This document shows, piece after piece, positions 16,201 through 24,652 of a stretch of DNA of 41,263 nucleotides. Source of the DNA: Shewanella schlegeliana. GTDB taxonomy: Bacteria; Pseudomonadota; Gammaproteobacteria; Enterobacterales; Shewanellaceae. The position numbers and the translations under genes were made by a program. The notes beneath the pieces were generated by a model that was not told where the DNA came from, searched no databases, and was given only the letters and a program-made list of their open reading frames with translations. The stretch spans positions 140,371 through 181,633 of the forward strand of contig NZ_JAESVD010000010.1 of assembly GCF_016765635.1 (NCBI RefSeq), in the 5' to 3' direction. How positions within the stretch are numbered: the first letter of the stretch is position 1; each line of letters begins with the position of its first letter.

Positions 16201-17757
16201 ATGAACGATAAAACGATGGATGTAAATGCCACTGTTGGGAAGAAGAAGGTCACGATTGACCCGATTATCTTTTTTCCTTCATTAATTGCCGTCATATTGC
16301 TTTCTTACTTTACCGTAAGAGATTTAGATGCGGCTAATGTTGCAATTCAAGAAGTGTTCCACTATTTAACCCACACTTGGGGGTGGGCATTTGAATGGTA
16401 CATGATCTTCATGGGAGCAGGTTGGGCCTGGTTAACTTGGGGACCATACTCTAAAAATCGCTTAGGTCAGGAAAAGCCTGAGTTTAGTACCGGAAGCTGG
16501 ATCTTCCTGATGTTTGCTTCTTGTACTTCGGCAGCGGTGCTGTTCTGGGGATCATTAGAAGTTTATTACTATGTGACTTACCCACCTTTCGATCTTGAGC
16601 CGCTATCCGTTCAAGCTCAAGAGTTAGGGCTTGCATATAGTCTATTCCACTGGGGACCGCTTCCTTGGATGGGTTATGGTTTCTTTACTGTGGCACTAGG
16701 TTACTTCCTATTCGTGAAGAAGATGGATGTAGTTCGCCCAAGTGGTACCTTAGAGCCTGTTTTAGGTAAGCACCATAAAGGTTTCATCGGTATCTTTATC
16801 GACAACGTCTATGTTGTTGCATTGATCCTCGCTATGGGTACCAGCCTAGGCTTAGCGACTCCACTTGTTACTGAATGTATTCAATGGTTATTTGGTATTC
16901 CACGTACCCCTGAAGTTGACACGATCATTATCTCTGCATGGATTGTATTCAATGCTATCTGTGTGGCGTTTGGACTAACTAAGGGCGTTAAGATTGCTAG
17001 TGACTTAAGAAGTTACTTAAGCATCATCATGTTGGTGTGGGTATTCCTAATTGGTGCGACTAGTTTCACCATCAACTATTTCACCGACTCTATCGGTGTG
17101 ATGCTCGAGCTTCTACCTCGTATGCTGTTCTATACCGCATCAGTGAGTGAAGGCAGCTTCCCGCAAGATTGGACCGTATTCTACTGGGCTTGGTGGGTCG
17201 TGTATGGCATCCAGATGTGTATTTTCTTAGCTAAGATCTCTCGTGGCCGTACCGTTCGTGAACTTTGTTTGACTATGGTTGCCGGTCTAACAGCTTCTAC
17301 CTGGTTCCTATGGACCATCCTAGGTAGTAACACCATGAACTTGATGAATGAAAACCTCATCAACATGCCTCAACTGATTGAGCAATATGGTGCAGCTAGA
17401 GCGATCATCGAAACCTGGGCCGCATTACCGTTCAGCACAATCACAATGTGGGGCTTCTTCATTCTATGTTTCCTTGCCACTGTGACTTTAGTTAATGCCT
17501 GTTCATACACCCTAGCTATGTCGACCTGTAAAGGTGCCGACGCTGATAACGAGCCACCAATTTGGGTTCGTGTGGGTTGGTCTGTGCTTGTGGGTGTTAT
17601 CGGTATTGTTCTGTTATCACTGGGTGGTTTGAAGCCGCTACAAACGGCAATTATTGCCGGTGGTGCGCCGCTGATTATCGTCAACATCATGATCATCATC
17701 TCTTTCTTAAAAGATGCTCGTAAAAATAATTGGAAACCTGTCGGTGAAGAGGCTTAG
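16201..17757 (+). CDS. caiT: L-carnitine/gamma-butyrobetaine antiporter CaiT
   Basis: BCCT-family inner-membrane exchanger importing L-carnitine and exporting gamma-butyrobetaine. 518 residues with about 12 membrane segments. Near-identity to my recollection of E. coli CaiT (504 aa) runs throughout, for example FASCTSAAVLFWGSLE, FHWGPLPWMGYGF and the substrate-site segment FYWAWWVVYGIQM with its Trp-Trp and Tyr. The protein has an N-terminal extension of about a dozen residues before IDPIIFFPS. GGGAG lies upstream of ATG 16201. It is the first gene of the rightward cai operon; caiA follows after 41 bp. Confidence 0.97.
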   Translation: MNDKTMDVNATVGKKKVTIDPIIFFPSLIAVILLSYFTVRDLDAANVAIQEVFHYLTHTWGWAFEWYMIFMGAGWAWLTWGPYSKNRLGQEKPEFSTGSWIFLMFASCTSAAVLFWGSLEVYYYVTYPPFDLEPLSVQAQELGLAYSLFHWGPLPWMGYGFFTVALGYFLFVKKMDVVRPSGTLEPVLGKHHKGFIGIFIDNVYVVALILAMGTSLGLATPLVTECIQWLFGIPRTPEVDTIIISAWIVFNAICVAFGLTKGVKIASDLRSYLSIIMLVWVFLIGATSFTINYFTDSIGVMLELLPRMLFYTASVSEGSFPQDWTVFYWAWWVVYGIQMCIFLAKISRGRTVRELCLTMVAGLTASTWFLWTILGSNTMNLMNENLINMPQLIEQYGAARAIIETWAALPFSTITMWGFFILCFLATVTLVNACSYTLAMSTCKGADADNEPPIWVRVGWSVLVGVIGIVLLSLGGLKPLQTAIIAGGAPLIIVNIMIIISFLKDARKNNWKPVGEEA

Positions 17758-17798
17758 CCACACCTGGGATCCACAGTTGAAATTGAGAGGAATAAATA

Positions 17799-18935
17799 AT
17801 GGATTTTAAATTAACCGACGAACAAGAGCTTTTTGTAGCAGGTATCCGCGACTTAATGGCTAAAGAAAACTGGGAAAGCTATTTCGCAGAGTGTGATGAA
17901 AATAGCCAGTACCCAGAGCGCTTTGTGAAAGAGCTAGCCGAAATGGGTATCGATAGCTTGTTGTTGCCAGAAGAATACGGCGGATTCAATGAAGGCATGG
18001 TTACGCTAGCAGTGATCTGGGAGGAGTTAGGTCGCTTAGGCGCACCAACTTACGTGTTATATCAACTACCTGGTATCACAACGATGCTAAGACACGGTAG
18101 CCCAGAGCAGATCGATAAGATCATGGCGCTACGTGGAACTGGTAAGCAGATGTGGAACTCAGCGATCACTGAGCCAAGTGCAGGTTCTGATGTGGGCAGC
18201 TTGTTAACCACTTATAAGCGCCGTGATGGCAAGGTGTATTTGACGGGTAGTAAGTGCTTCATTACCAGTGCTGCAGGTGCACCTTACATCGTGGTTATGG
18301 CTAAAGACGCTGACTCAGAAAAGCCAATCTTCACTGAATGGTTTGTAGATATGTCTAAGCCTGGCATCAAGATGAGCAAGCTACCAAAGCTAGGCTTAAA
18401 GATGGACAGCTGCTGTGAGCTTCAATTTGACGAGTTTGAGCTAGAAGAGTCAGACATGTTTGGTATTGAAGGTAACGGTTTCATGCGCGTTAAAGAGGAG
18501 TTTGACTCTGAGCGTTTCCTTGTTGCCCTAACGAACTACGGTGCAGCGTATTGCGCATTTGAAGATGCGGCTAAGTACGCTAACCAACGTGTTCAGTTTG
18601 GTGAAACTATCGGTCGCTTTCAGTTAATCCAAGATAAGTTTGCCCACATGGCTATCAAGCTTAACAGCATGAAGAATATGGTTTATGAGGCGGCTTGGAA
18701 GTGTGATAACGGCACTATGACTTCAGGTGATTCGGCAATGTGTAAGTTCTACTGCGCGAATGCTGGTTTTGAAGTGATTGACTCAGCGATGCAAGTGCTA
18801 GGTGGTTATGCGATTGCTGGTGAGCATCGTATCAGCCGTATGTGGCGCGATATCCGAGTAGACCGTGTTTCTGGTGGTTCTGACGAAATGCAGATCCTGA
18901 CCTTAGGTCGCGAAGTGTTAAAGCGTTACCGCTAA
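17799..18935 (+). CDS. caiA: Crotonobetainyl-CoA reductase CaiA
   Basis: Acyl-CoA dehydrogenase-family flavoenzyme working in the reductive direction: crotonobetainyl-CoA to gamma-butyrobetainyl-CoA with electrons from FixAB. 378 residues against 380 in E. coli. Family signatures seen are WNSAITEPSAGSDVGSL (FAD/substrate contact, about residues 114-130), YANQRVQFGETIGRFQLIQ (about 261-279) and the C-terminal AMQVLGGYAI plus RVSGGSDEMQILTLGR. The ribosome site GAGAGGAA precedes the ATG. A structured 232-bp gap separates it from caiB. Confidence 0.97.
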   Translation: MDFKLTDEQELFVAGIRDLMAKENWESYFAECDENSQYPERFVKELAEMGIDSLLLPEEYGGFNEGMVTLAVIWEELGRLGAPTYVLYQLPGITTMLRHGSPEQIDKIMALRGTGKQMWNSAITEPSAGSDVGSLLTTYKRRDGKVYLTGSKCFITSAAGAPYIVVMAKDADSEKPIFTEWFVDMSKPGIKMSKLPKLGLKMDSCCELQFDEFELEESDMFGIEGNGFMRVKEEFDSERFLVALTNYGAAYCAFEDAAKYANQRVQFGETIGRFQLIQDKFAHMAIKLNSMKNMVYEAAWKCDNGTMTSGDSAMCKFYCANAGFEVIDSAMQVLGGYAIAGEHRISRMWRDIRVDRVSGGSDEMQILTLGREVLKRYR

Positions 18936-19167
18936 ACATTGCATGGGTAAACAGGCTAGGTACTGAGTAAGTGAGTACTTAGTCTGAGCGGCAGCTAGAT
19001 TGGGATTTTAGAGCCTCTTTTTAATATTAAGCAGATCGACACTGCTTCTTTAATCCCTGTAGGTTGCCGTTCACCACTGTAGTGCTTGGTAAATCCCAAT
19101 TATGACTATCTTCTCGGCGCTGTTGTCGTGATGAATTTTTGTTCGAATATTTAGAGAGATGGGTATC
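18936..19167. other. Structured intercistronic gap between caiA and caiB
   Basis: 232 bp without a gene in an otherwise tight operon. ATTGGGATTT (18999-19008) and AAATCCCAAT (19091-19100) are perfectly complementary across 82 nt. Inside them is AAGCAG-atcgaca-CTGCTT (19029-19047). Upstream is ACTGAGTA-agtgag-TACTTAGT (18962-18983, one wobble). This could fold into a branched RNA or mark a processing or internal regulation site. Confidence 0.55.
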
Positions 19168-20394
19168 ATGTCAAATAAATTGTCCACACCTACGTTTGGT
19201 CCTCTTTCTGGTTTGAGAGTGGTGTTTTCTGGTATTGAAATTGCGGGTCCATTCGCAGCACAAATGCTTGCGGAGTGGGGCGCTGAGGTGATTTGGATCG
19301 AAAACGTAGCTTATGCGGATACTATCCGTGTACAGCCGAACTACCCAGAGCTATCACGTCGTAACCTTCATGCATTATCACTTAATATTTTTAAAGATGA
19401 AGGCCGTGATGCATTCCTTAAGTTAATGGAAACCACAGATATCTTCATTGAAGCGAGTAAAGGCCCTGCATTCGCTCGTCGTGGCATCACAGATGAAGTG
19501 TTATGGGAACATAACAAAAAGTTAGTCATCGCTCACTTATCTGGTTTTGGTCAGTACGGCACAGATGAATACACTAACTTGCCTGCTTACAACACGATTG
19601 CTCAAGCATTCAGTGGCTACCTTATCCAGAACGGCGATATTGATCAGCCAATGCCAGCTTTCCCATACACTGCAGATTATTTCTCAGGTATGACGGCAAC
19701 CACTTCTGCGTTAGCCGCTTTATACCGTGTACGTGAAACGGGAGTCGGTGAAAGTATCGACGTGGCTATGTATGAAGTGATGTTGCGTATGGGCCAATAC
19801 TTCATGATGGATCACTTCAATGGCGGCGAAGTCTGCCCACGTATGACTAAGGGTAAAGATCCTTACTACGCTGGTTGTGGCCTATATAAGTGTGAAGATG
19901 GTTATATCGTGATGGAGCTTGTCGGTGGTATGCAGATCGAAGAGATGTTCAAGGATATGAATATCATGCATCTGTATGGTGGCGAAGAGATCCCAGCTGG
20001 TACACAGCTAATTCACCGTGTTGAGTGCCCATTTGGCCAACAAGTGGAAGACAGCTTAGATGAATACTTAGCACATAAGAGCATCGAAGAGGTGTTAGCA
20101 AGATTTGCAGAGCTAAACGTAGCTTGCGCGAAAGTGTTAACCATTCCAGAGCTTGATAGCAATCCACAATACATCGCTCGTGAATCGATTACTGAGTGGC
20201 AGAACATCGACGGTAAGACCTACAGAGGTCCTAACGTGATGCCTAAGTTTAAGAATAACCCAGGCCAGATCTGGCGTGGTATGCCAAAGCACGGTATGGA
20301 TACTGCTGCAATCTTGGAAGATATCGGTTACACCGCAGAACAAATACAGAGCTTAAGCGAGAAAGGCTTAGCGAAAGTATCTGAGTGTAAGTGA
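19168..20394 (+). CDS. caiB: L-carnitine CoA-transferase CaiB
   Basis: Class III CoA-transferase moving CoA between gamma-butyrobetainyl-CoA or crotonobetainyl-CoA and carnitine. 408 residues from ATG 19168; E. coli CaiB has 405. GLRVVFSGIEIAGPFAAQMLAEWGAEV opens the fold (quoted briefly: GIEIAGPFAAQ). The segment FPYTADYFSG carries the Asp used as nucleophile in this family (Asp169 in E. coli). An upstream in-frame ATG at 19159 directly abuts the AGAGAG ribosome site, so 19168, nine bases beyond it, is the better start. caiC begins ten bases after its stop. Confidence 0.97.
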   Translation: MSNKLSTPTFGPLSGLRVVFSGIEIAGPFAAQMLAEWGAEVIWIENVAYADTIRVQPNYPELSRRNLHALSLNIFKDEGRDAFLKLMETTDIFIEASKGPAFARRGITDEVLWEHNKKLVIAHLSGFGQYGTDEYTNLPAYNTIAQAFSGYLIQNGDIDQPMPAFPYTADYFSGMTATTSALAALYRVRETGVGESIDVAMYEVMLRMGQYFMMDHFNGGEVCPRMTKGKDPYYAGCGLYKCEDGYIVMELVGGMQIEEMFKDMNIMHLYGGEEIPAGTQLIHRVECPFGQQVEDSLDEYLAHKSIEEVLARFAELNVACAKVLTIPELDSNPQYIARESITEWQNIDGKTYRGPNVMPKFKNNPGQIWRGMPKHGMDTAAILEDIGYTAEQIQSLSEKGLAKVSECK

Positions 20395-20404
20395 GGCTAG
20401 AAGA

Positions 20405-21958
20405 ATGGATATCGTTGGTAGCAAAACATTAAGATGCATGTGGGAAGAGCGTGCTCGTAAATTTAGTAATAACACAGCGTTGGTTTATGAGGATGCTGCC
20501 GGCGATGTCCAAGAGTTTACCTATAGTCAACTGAATGACGAAATTAATAGAACAGCCAACTTATTTTTGAGTTTAGGTATTAATAAAGGCGATAAAGTTG
20601 CGGTGCAGTTATATAACAGTCCGCAGTTTATCTTCTGTTGGTTTGGCTTAGCAAAAATAGGCGCAGTTATAGTTCCTATTAATAACCAATACTTATTTGC
20701 CGAGAGTCAATTCATTATAAATAAGTGTGATGTTAAAGCCGTTGTCATTGAAGAAGAGTTTCTCGCTATTTATAGCAAGATGAAACAGCAAGTAGGAAAC
20801 TCTATAAATAATATTTTGGTTACAAGAACCACTAATCCAGAGATATCGGAGTCAATGAACTTCGATATTCTAGTGAGCCAGCAAGCGACAGAGTTAGTCA
20901 AACGGGTCACGATTAGTAGTGACGATGTGGCCGAAATATTATTTACCTCAGGCACTACATCGCAGCCAAAAGGTGTCGAGATCACCCACTGTAACTTGCA
21001 GTTCGCAGGTTATTACACTGCGTGGCAAACCTGCCTGAGAAGCGATGATACTTACCTGACAATGATGCCGAGTTTTCACATCGATTTCCAATGTAATGCC
21101 GCCATGGCTGCATTTACCGTCGGTGCTAAGCTGGTGATGCTAGAGAAGTACAGCGCACGCAAGTTTTGGCAACAGATCTGTGACTACAGAGCCACGATTA
21201 CTCATAGTATGCCGATGATCGTTCGCACCTTGATGTTACAGCCAAAAGTCGCAACGGAGCAGGATCACTGTTTGCGTGACATGTTGTTTTTCCTGCATAT
21301 TTCAGATCAAGAGAAGTTTGATTTTGAAACTCGCTTTAATGTGCAGCTATTTAATTCCTATGGCATGACAGAAACCTTAGTTGGCCTGATTGGTGATAGT
21401 CCAGCAGAGGAGCGTCATTGGCCGTCAATTGGCCGTCCTGGGCTTGGATATGAAGCCAAAATTGCCGATGAGAATGGTCAAGAGCTCGCGCCTAATGTGA
21501 TTGGTGATCTCTGGGTTAAAGGTGTGCCCGGTAGAACGATCATGAAGGGCTACTACCAAGACCAAAAATCGACCGAGGAAGTATTAAGCGCCGATGGTTG
21601 GCTCTATACCGGTGATAAAGCTTATGTCGATGAGAATGGCTTGTTTTATTTTGTCGATAGAAAGACAAATATGATAAAGCGTTCCGGTGAAAACATTTCC
21701 AGCTCTGAAATTGAAAAAGTTTTAATGTCCCATCCCGGTATTCTTGATGCGGCTGTTATTGGTGTGCCTGATTTAATTCGAGATGAAGCTGTTAAAGCAT
21801 TTGTAATATTTAATGAGGGTGTGTCTTTAAGTGTCGAGCAAATTTTACAGTTCTGTGCTGAAAATCTGGCGAAATTTAAAGTTCCATCTTTTGTCGAAAT
21901 AAAAAAATCTTTTCCAAGAACTTGTACCTGCAAAGTACAAAAAAAACTTCTGATGTGA
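20405..21958 (+). CDS. caiC: Crotonobetaine/carnitine-CoA ligase CaiC
   Basis: ATP-dependent acyl-CoA synthetase that primes the pathway by making carnitinyl-CoA or crotonobetainyl-CoA. 517 residues, the same as E. coli CaiC. Adenylate-forming motifs are in order: TSGTTSQPKGVEITH (about 180-194), YGMTE (about 319-323), YTGDKAYVDENGLFYFVDR (about 399-417) and the KRSGENISSSEIE hinge, with the catalytic-type Lys in the C-terminal CKVQKK. It sits between caiB and caiD with short gaps, so it is co-transcribed. Confidence 0.96.
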   Translation: MDIVGSKTLRCMWEERARKFSNNTALVYEDAAGDVQEFTYSQLNDEINRTANLFLSLGINKGDKVAVQLYNSPQFIFCWFGLAKIGAVIVPINNQYLFAESQFIINKCDVKAVVIEEEFLAIYSKMKQQVGNSINNILVTRTTNPEISESMNFDILVSQQATELVKRVTISSDDVAEILFTSGTTSQPKGVEITHCNLQFAGYYTAWQTCLRSDDTYLTMMPSFHIDFQCNAAMAAFTVGAKLVMLEKYSARKFWQQICDYRATITHSMPMIVRTLMLQPKVATEQDHCLRDMLFFLHISDQEKFDFETRFNVQLFNSYGMTETLVGLIGDSPAEERHWPSIGRPGLGYEAKIADENGQELAPNVIGDLWVKGVPGRTIMKGYYQDQKSTEEVLSADGWLYTGDKAYVDENGLFYFVDRKTNMIKRSGENISSSEIEKVLMSHPGILDAAVIGVPDLIRDEAVKAFVIFNEGVSLSVEQILQFCAENLAKFKVPSFVEIKKSFPRTCTCKVQKKLLM

Positions 21959-22019
21959 AGTTAACTTAATTAGCTTTTTAATAAATGAGTCTGAAGTGGC
22001 TCTATATTGGAGTATTAGC

Positions 22020-22805
22020 ATGAGTGAATCATTACACGTTACCCGCAATGGCGCTATTTTAGAAATTACTCTTGATAGACCAAAAGCCAATGCGATTGAC
22101 GCTAAAACAAGTTTTGAGATGGGTGAGGTCTTCTTAGCTTTCCGTGAAGATCCTGAGTTACGTGTGGCGATTATTACTGGTGCTGGTGAGCGCTTCTTCT
22201 CTGCAGGTTGGGACTTAAAAGCTGCTGCTGAAGGCGAAGCGCCTGATGCTGATTTTGGTCCAGGCGGATTTGCGGGCTTAACAGAAATCTTTGATCTTGA
22301 TAAGCCAGTGATTGCAGCGGTAAATGGTTATGCATTTGGTGGTGGATTTGAGCTAGCGTTAGCGGCCGATATGATGATCTGTTCTGAAAATGCCAGCTTT
22401 GCGCTACCCGAAGCCAAGCTAGGTATCGTACCTGATAGCGGCGGAATGTTGCGTCTACCTAAATTGTTACCTCCTGCAATCGTTAATGAATTGATGATGA
22501 CAGGCCGTGGCATGGGGGCAGAAGAAGCCCTACGCTGGGGCGTGGTAAACCGTGTTGTTGAAAGTGAGCAACTAATGGAAAGTGCTCGTGAATTGGCACA
22601 ACAAATTGCTCAAGGTGCACCATTAGCGATTGCTGCGATCAAAGAGATCTACCGTGAAACGAGTGAGCTCTCAGTGGAAGAGGGTTATCGCCACATTCGC
22701 GCTGGCGGCCTGAAAAACTACCCATCGGTTCTACATTCTGAAGATGCTTTAGAGGGGCCATTAGCCTTCTCTGAAAAGCGTGACCCAGTGTGGAAAGGTA
22801 GATAG
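22020..22805 (+). CDS. caiD: Carnitinyl-CoA dehydratase CaiD
   Basis: Crotonase-fold enzyme interconverting L-carnitinyl-CoA and crotonobetainyl-CoA. 261 residues, exactly E. coli length. The oxyanion-hole segments are FFSAGWDLKAAAEG (about 62-75) and VNGYAFGGGFELALAADM (about 100-117). Glutamates equivalent to E. coli E111 and E131 are present in FELAL and PEAKLG. The longer frame from 21996 adds residues not seen in the family. ATG 22020 follows TTGGAG and gives MSESLHVTRNG, matching the family. A terminator follows about 27 bp after the stop. Confidence 0.97.
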   Translation: MSESLHVTRNGAILEITLDRPKANAIDAKTSFEMGEVFLAFREDPELRVAIITGAGERFFSAGWDLKAAAEGEAPDADFGPGGFAGLTEIFDLDKPVIAAVNGYAFGGGFELALAADMMICSENASFALPEAKLGIVPDSGGMLRLPKLLPPAIVNELMMTGRGMGAEEALRWGVVNRVVESEQLMESARELAQQIAQGAPLAIAAIKEIYRETSELSVEEGYRHIRAGGLKNYPSVLHSEDALEGPLAFSEKRDPVWKGR

Positions 22806-22831
22806 TTCTAGGATGTCTATTCTCGATAAAG

Positions 22832-22865
22832 CCTGATATTTCTCTGAGATATCGGGTTTTATTTT
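22832..22865 (+). terminator. Terminator after caiD
   Basis: CCTGATATTTC (22832-22842) folds onto GAGATATCGGG (22846-22856), an 11-bp stem with two G-T wobbles and a 3-nt loop. TTTTATTTT follows. It splits caiTABCD from the downstream genes, which must then rely on read-through or a promoter of their own. Confidence 0.75.
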
Positions 22866-22896
22866 GACTGTTTGTCGGTAATGAAAGGATTTACAG

Positions 22897-23748
22897 ATGG
22901 CGTTGAAATTAGAGATGCAAGGGCAAACCTACGGCCCATTCGTTAATGAGTATACGGCTAGAGATGTGATGTTATTTGCACTGGGTTGTGGTGCAGGTAG
23001 TGATGGTAAAACCGATCTCGATTATGTGTATGAAAAGCAATTAAAAGTATTGCCAATCTTTGCTGCAACCCAAATCGTCGATGCAGAGGTTACTAAGACG
23101 ATAGATTATGGCTTTAATTGGGGCGGCTCTTTGCATTGGGGATTTGATCTGCATATCCATCAGCCACTGCCCACCAATCCCGGAAAGTTAACCACTAAGG
23201 TACTGTTGAAAGGATTATTTGACCGAGGTGAGGGGCGAGGTTGCTTGGCTCAACACATAGGCGAAACCTTTGATGAAGCAGGCACTAAGCTTTTTACCAA
23301 TGAAAGTTGGGATTGCGCCTTGTATGACGGCGGTTTTGGCGGCCCTAAGGCGCCTAAAGACATTGTTGAGATCCCCGACCGTGATCCTGATTTTGAAATC
23401 GAACAAGACATTCCATTAAACCAAGCACTTATTTATCGCTTATCTGGCGATGATCATCCGCAGCATGTGGATTGGGAGTATGCCCAGGAGTTTGGTCATC
23501 CTAAACCGAACTTACACGGTGTGAGCACCGCGGGTGTGGCTTGTCGTCATGTAATTCAAGCGATGTTTGCTGGCGAGCCTGAACGTCTTACCCGTTTTAA
23601 AACTCGGCTGACTAAATCCTTGTATCCAGGCTGCAGAGTAAAGACCCAGATCTGGAAGTGGGATGACAATTGTGTCCATTTCAGAGTCACAGATGCTAAC
23701 GATCCAGATACTTTCTATCTTAACTTCGGTTTAGTTGAGTGGAAGTAA
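22897..23748 (+). CDS. MaoC-family (hydratase-2 type) enoyl-CoA hydratase in the cai cluster
   Basis: 283-residue double hot-dog protein like the hydratase-2 part of peroxisomal MFE-2. The active-site signature YRLSGDDHPQHVD (180-192) fits the hydratase-2 motif GDxNPxH, with D185 and H190 as the catalytic pair by analogy. Such enzymes handle (R)-3-hydroxyacyl-CoA, the spatial opposite of crotonase-type CaiD. A substrate such as D-carnitinyl-CoA is therefore conceivable (inference). It lies between caiD and caiE, has an AAAGGA ribosome site, and I know no counterpart in the enteric cai operon. Confidence 0.85.
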   Translation: MALKLEMQGQTYGPFVNEYTARDVMLFALGCGAGSDGKTDLDYVYEKQLKVLPIFAATQIVDAEVTKTIDYGFNWGGSLHWGFDLHIHQPLPTNPGKLTTKVLLKGLFDRGEGRGCLAQHIGETFDEAGTKLFTNESWDCALYDGGFGGPKAPKDIVEIPDRDPDFEIEQDIPLNQALIYRLSGDDHPQHVDWEYAQEFGHPKPNLHGVSTAGVACRHVIQAMFAGEPERLTRFKTRLTKSLYPGCRVKTQIWKWDDNCVHFRVTDANDPDTFYLNFGLVEWK

Positions 23749-23755
23749 GCCCCGC

Positions 23756-23776
23756 ATAGGAGGCTGCGCCTCCTAT
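23756..23776. repeat. 9-bp perfect hairpin between the MaoC-like gene and caiE
   Basis: ATAGGAGGC (23756-23764) pairs with GCCTCCTAT (23768-23776) over a 3-nt loop, seven bases after the MaoC-like stop codon. No T-run follows, so it is more likely a 3'-end stabiliser or REP-like hairpin than a factor-independent terminator. Confidence 0.7.
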
Positions 23777-23887
23777 CGATATAAGTGGAAAGCTTAACAA
23801 GATCAGTATTTAGCTGTTACGTCTTAATGTTGGAGACGCCATTGCTAAGTGGTGAATCATGTGAATTTATGAAGAGTAAAACAATTT

Positions 23888-24496
23888 ATGCCTTGCTATG
23901 AATTTGAAGGATTAATTCCCGTTGTCGACCCTAGTGCTTATGTGCATCCAACGGCAGTACTCATTGGTGATGTCATTATTGAGGCTGGGGTATATGTGGG
24001 CCCTAATGCTTCATTGCGTGGTGACTATGGTCGTTTGATCTTACAGCATGGCAGTAATCTTCAAGATGGTTGCATCATGCACGGTTACTGCGACATGGAT
24101 ACGGTAGTTGAGCCTGATGGTCATATTGGCCATGGGGCGATTTTACATGGCTGCGTAATCAAACGTAACGCTTTAGTTGGAATGAATGCCGTAGTGATGG
24201 ATGGCGCTGTCATTGGCGAAGAGAGTATTGTCGCCGCCATGAGTTTTGTGAAAGCAGGTTTTCAAGGTAAGGCTAAACAGCTGTTAATGGGCCAGCCTGC
24301 CAAAGTAGTGCGAGAGGTGACCGAGCAGGATCTGCACTGGAAAGGACTTAATACGCTGGAGTATCAAGTCTTAGCACAGCGATCTGCACAAACAATGCAA
24401 TTGGTCACGCCGTTAACAAGGCCAGAAACGAATAGGCCAAGATTAAAAGGGGTGACCGAAGTGCAACCCAAAGCACAGCAAGCAAAAGTCGATTAA
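23888..24496 (+). CDS. caiE: Carnitine operon protein CaiE (gamma-carbonic-anhydrase-like hexapeptide protein)
   Basis: Left-handed beta-helix protein with hexapeptide repeats (about residues 15-145). In E. coli, CaiE supports CaiD/CaiB activity, possibly by cofactor supply; its exact role is unsettled. 202 residues against 196. Recognisable stretches are LIGDVIIEAGVYVGPNASLRGDYG, NLQDGCIMHGYC and GHIGHGAILHGC, whose His residues are the potential metal ligands of the gamma-CA family. The C-terminal ENRPRL-type tail is present as TNRPRLKGVTEV. No strong ribosome site is visible directly upstream. Confidence 0.95.
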   Translation: MPCYEFEGLIPVVDPSAYVHPTAVLIGDVIIEAGVYVGPNASLRGDYGRLILQHGSNLQDGCIMHGYCDMDTVVEPDGHIGHGAILHGCVIKRNALVGMNAVVMDGAVIGEESIVAAMSFVKAGFQGKAKQLLMGQPAKVVREVTEQDLHWKGLNTLEYQVLAQRSAQTMQLVTPLTRPETNRPRLKGVTEVQPKAQQAKVD

Positions 24497-24500
24497 TCAA

Positions 24501-24586
24501 TGCCGCCTGAGTGAGCCATGGGGCTCAAGGTTTAAGGGGGGATGCGACCCCAATAAGGCTTAAACCGATTAGCGCCTCAGGCGGCA
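24501..24586. repeat. 86-nt inverted-repeat element with potential three-way-junction fold
   Basis: An 11-bp closing stem, TGCCGCCTGAG (24501-24511) with CTCAGGCGGCA (24576-24586), encloses two further perfect stems. One is TGAGCC-atgg-GGCTCA (24512-24527). The other is GGTTTAAG (24529-24536) with CTTAAACC (24559-24566), capped inside by GGGG/CCCC. It starts four bases after the caiE stop. No T-run follows. It may be a structured RNA element or a small non-autonomous repeat with 11-bp terminal inverted repeats; no target duplication is obvious. Confidence 0.75.
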
Positions 24587-24652
24587 CACTTAATTATTGC
24601 AATACTAAGCAGTTGTCCCTGAGTTGGGGCGGTGATTGAGAAGGAATGTGGT

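Noticed and set aside
21996..22019. Upstream start for CaiD
   Set aside because: The added residues are not family-like and the TTGGAG ribosome site points to ATG 22020.
24501..24586. Hammerhead-type ribozyme reading of the three-way element
   Set aside because: The conserved CUGAUGA and GAAA core segments are not present at the junction.
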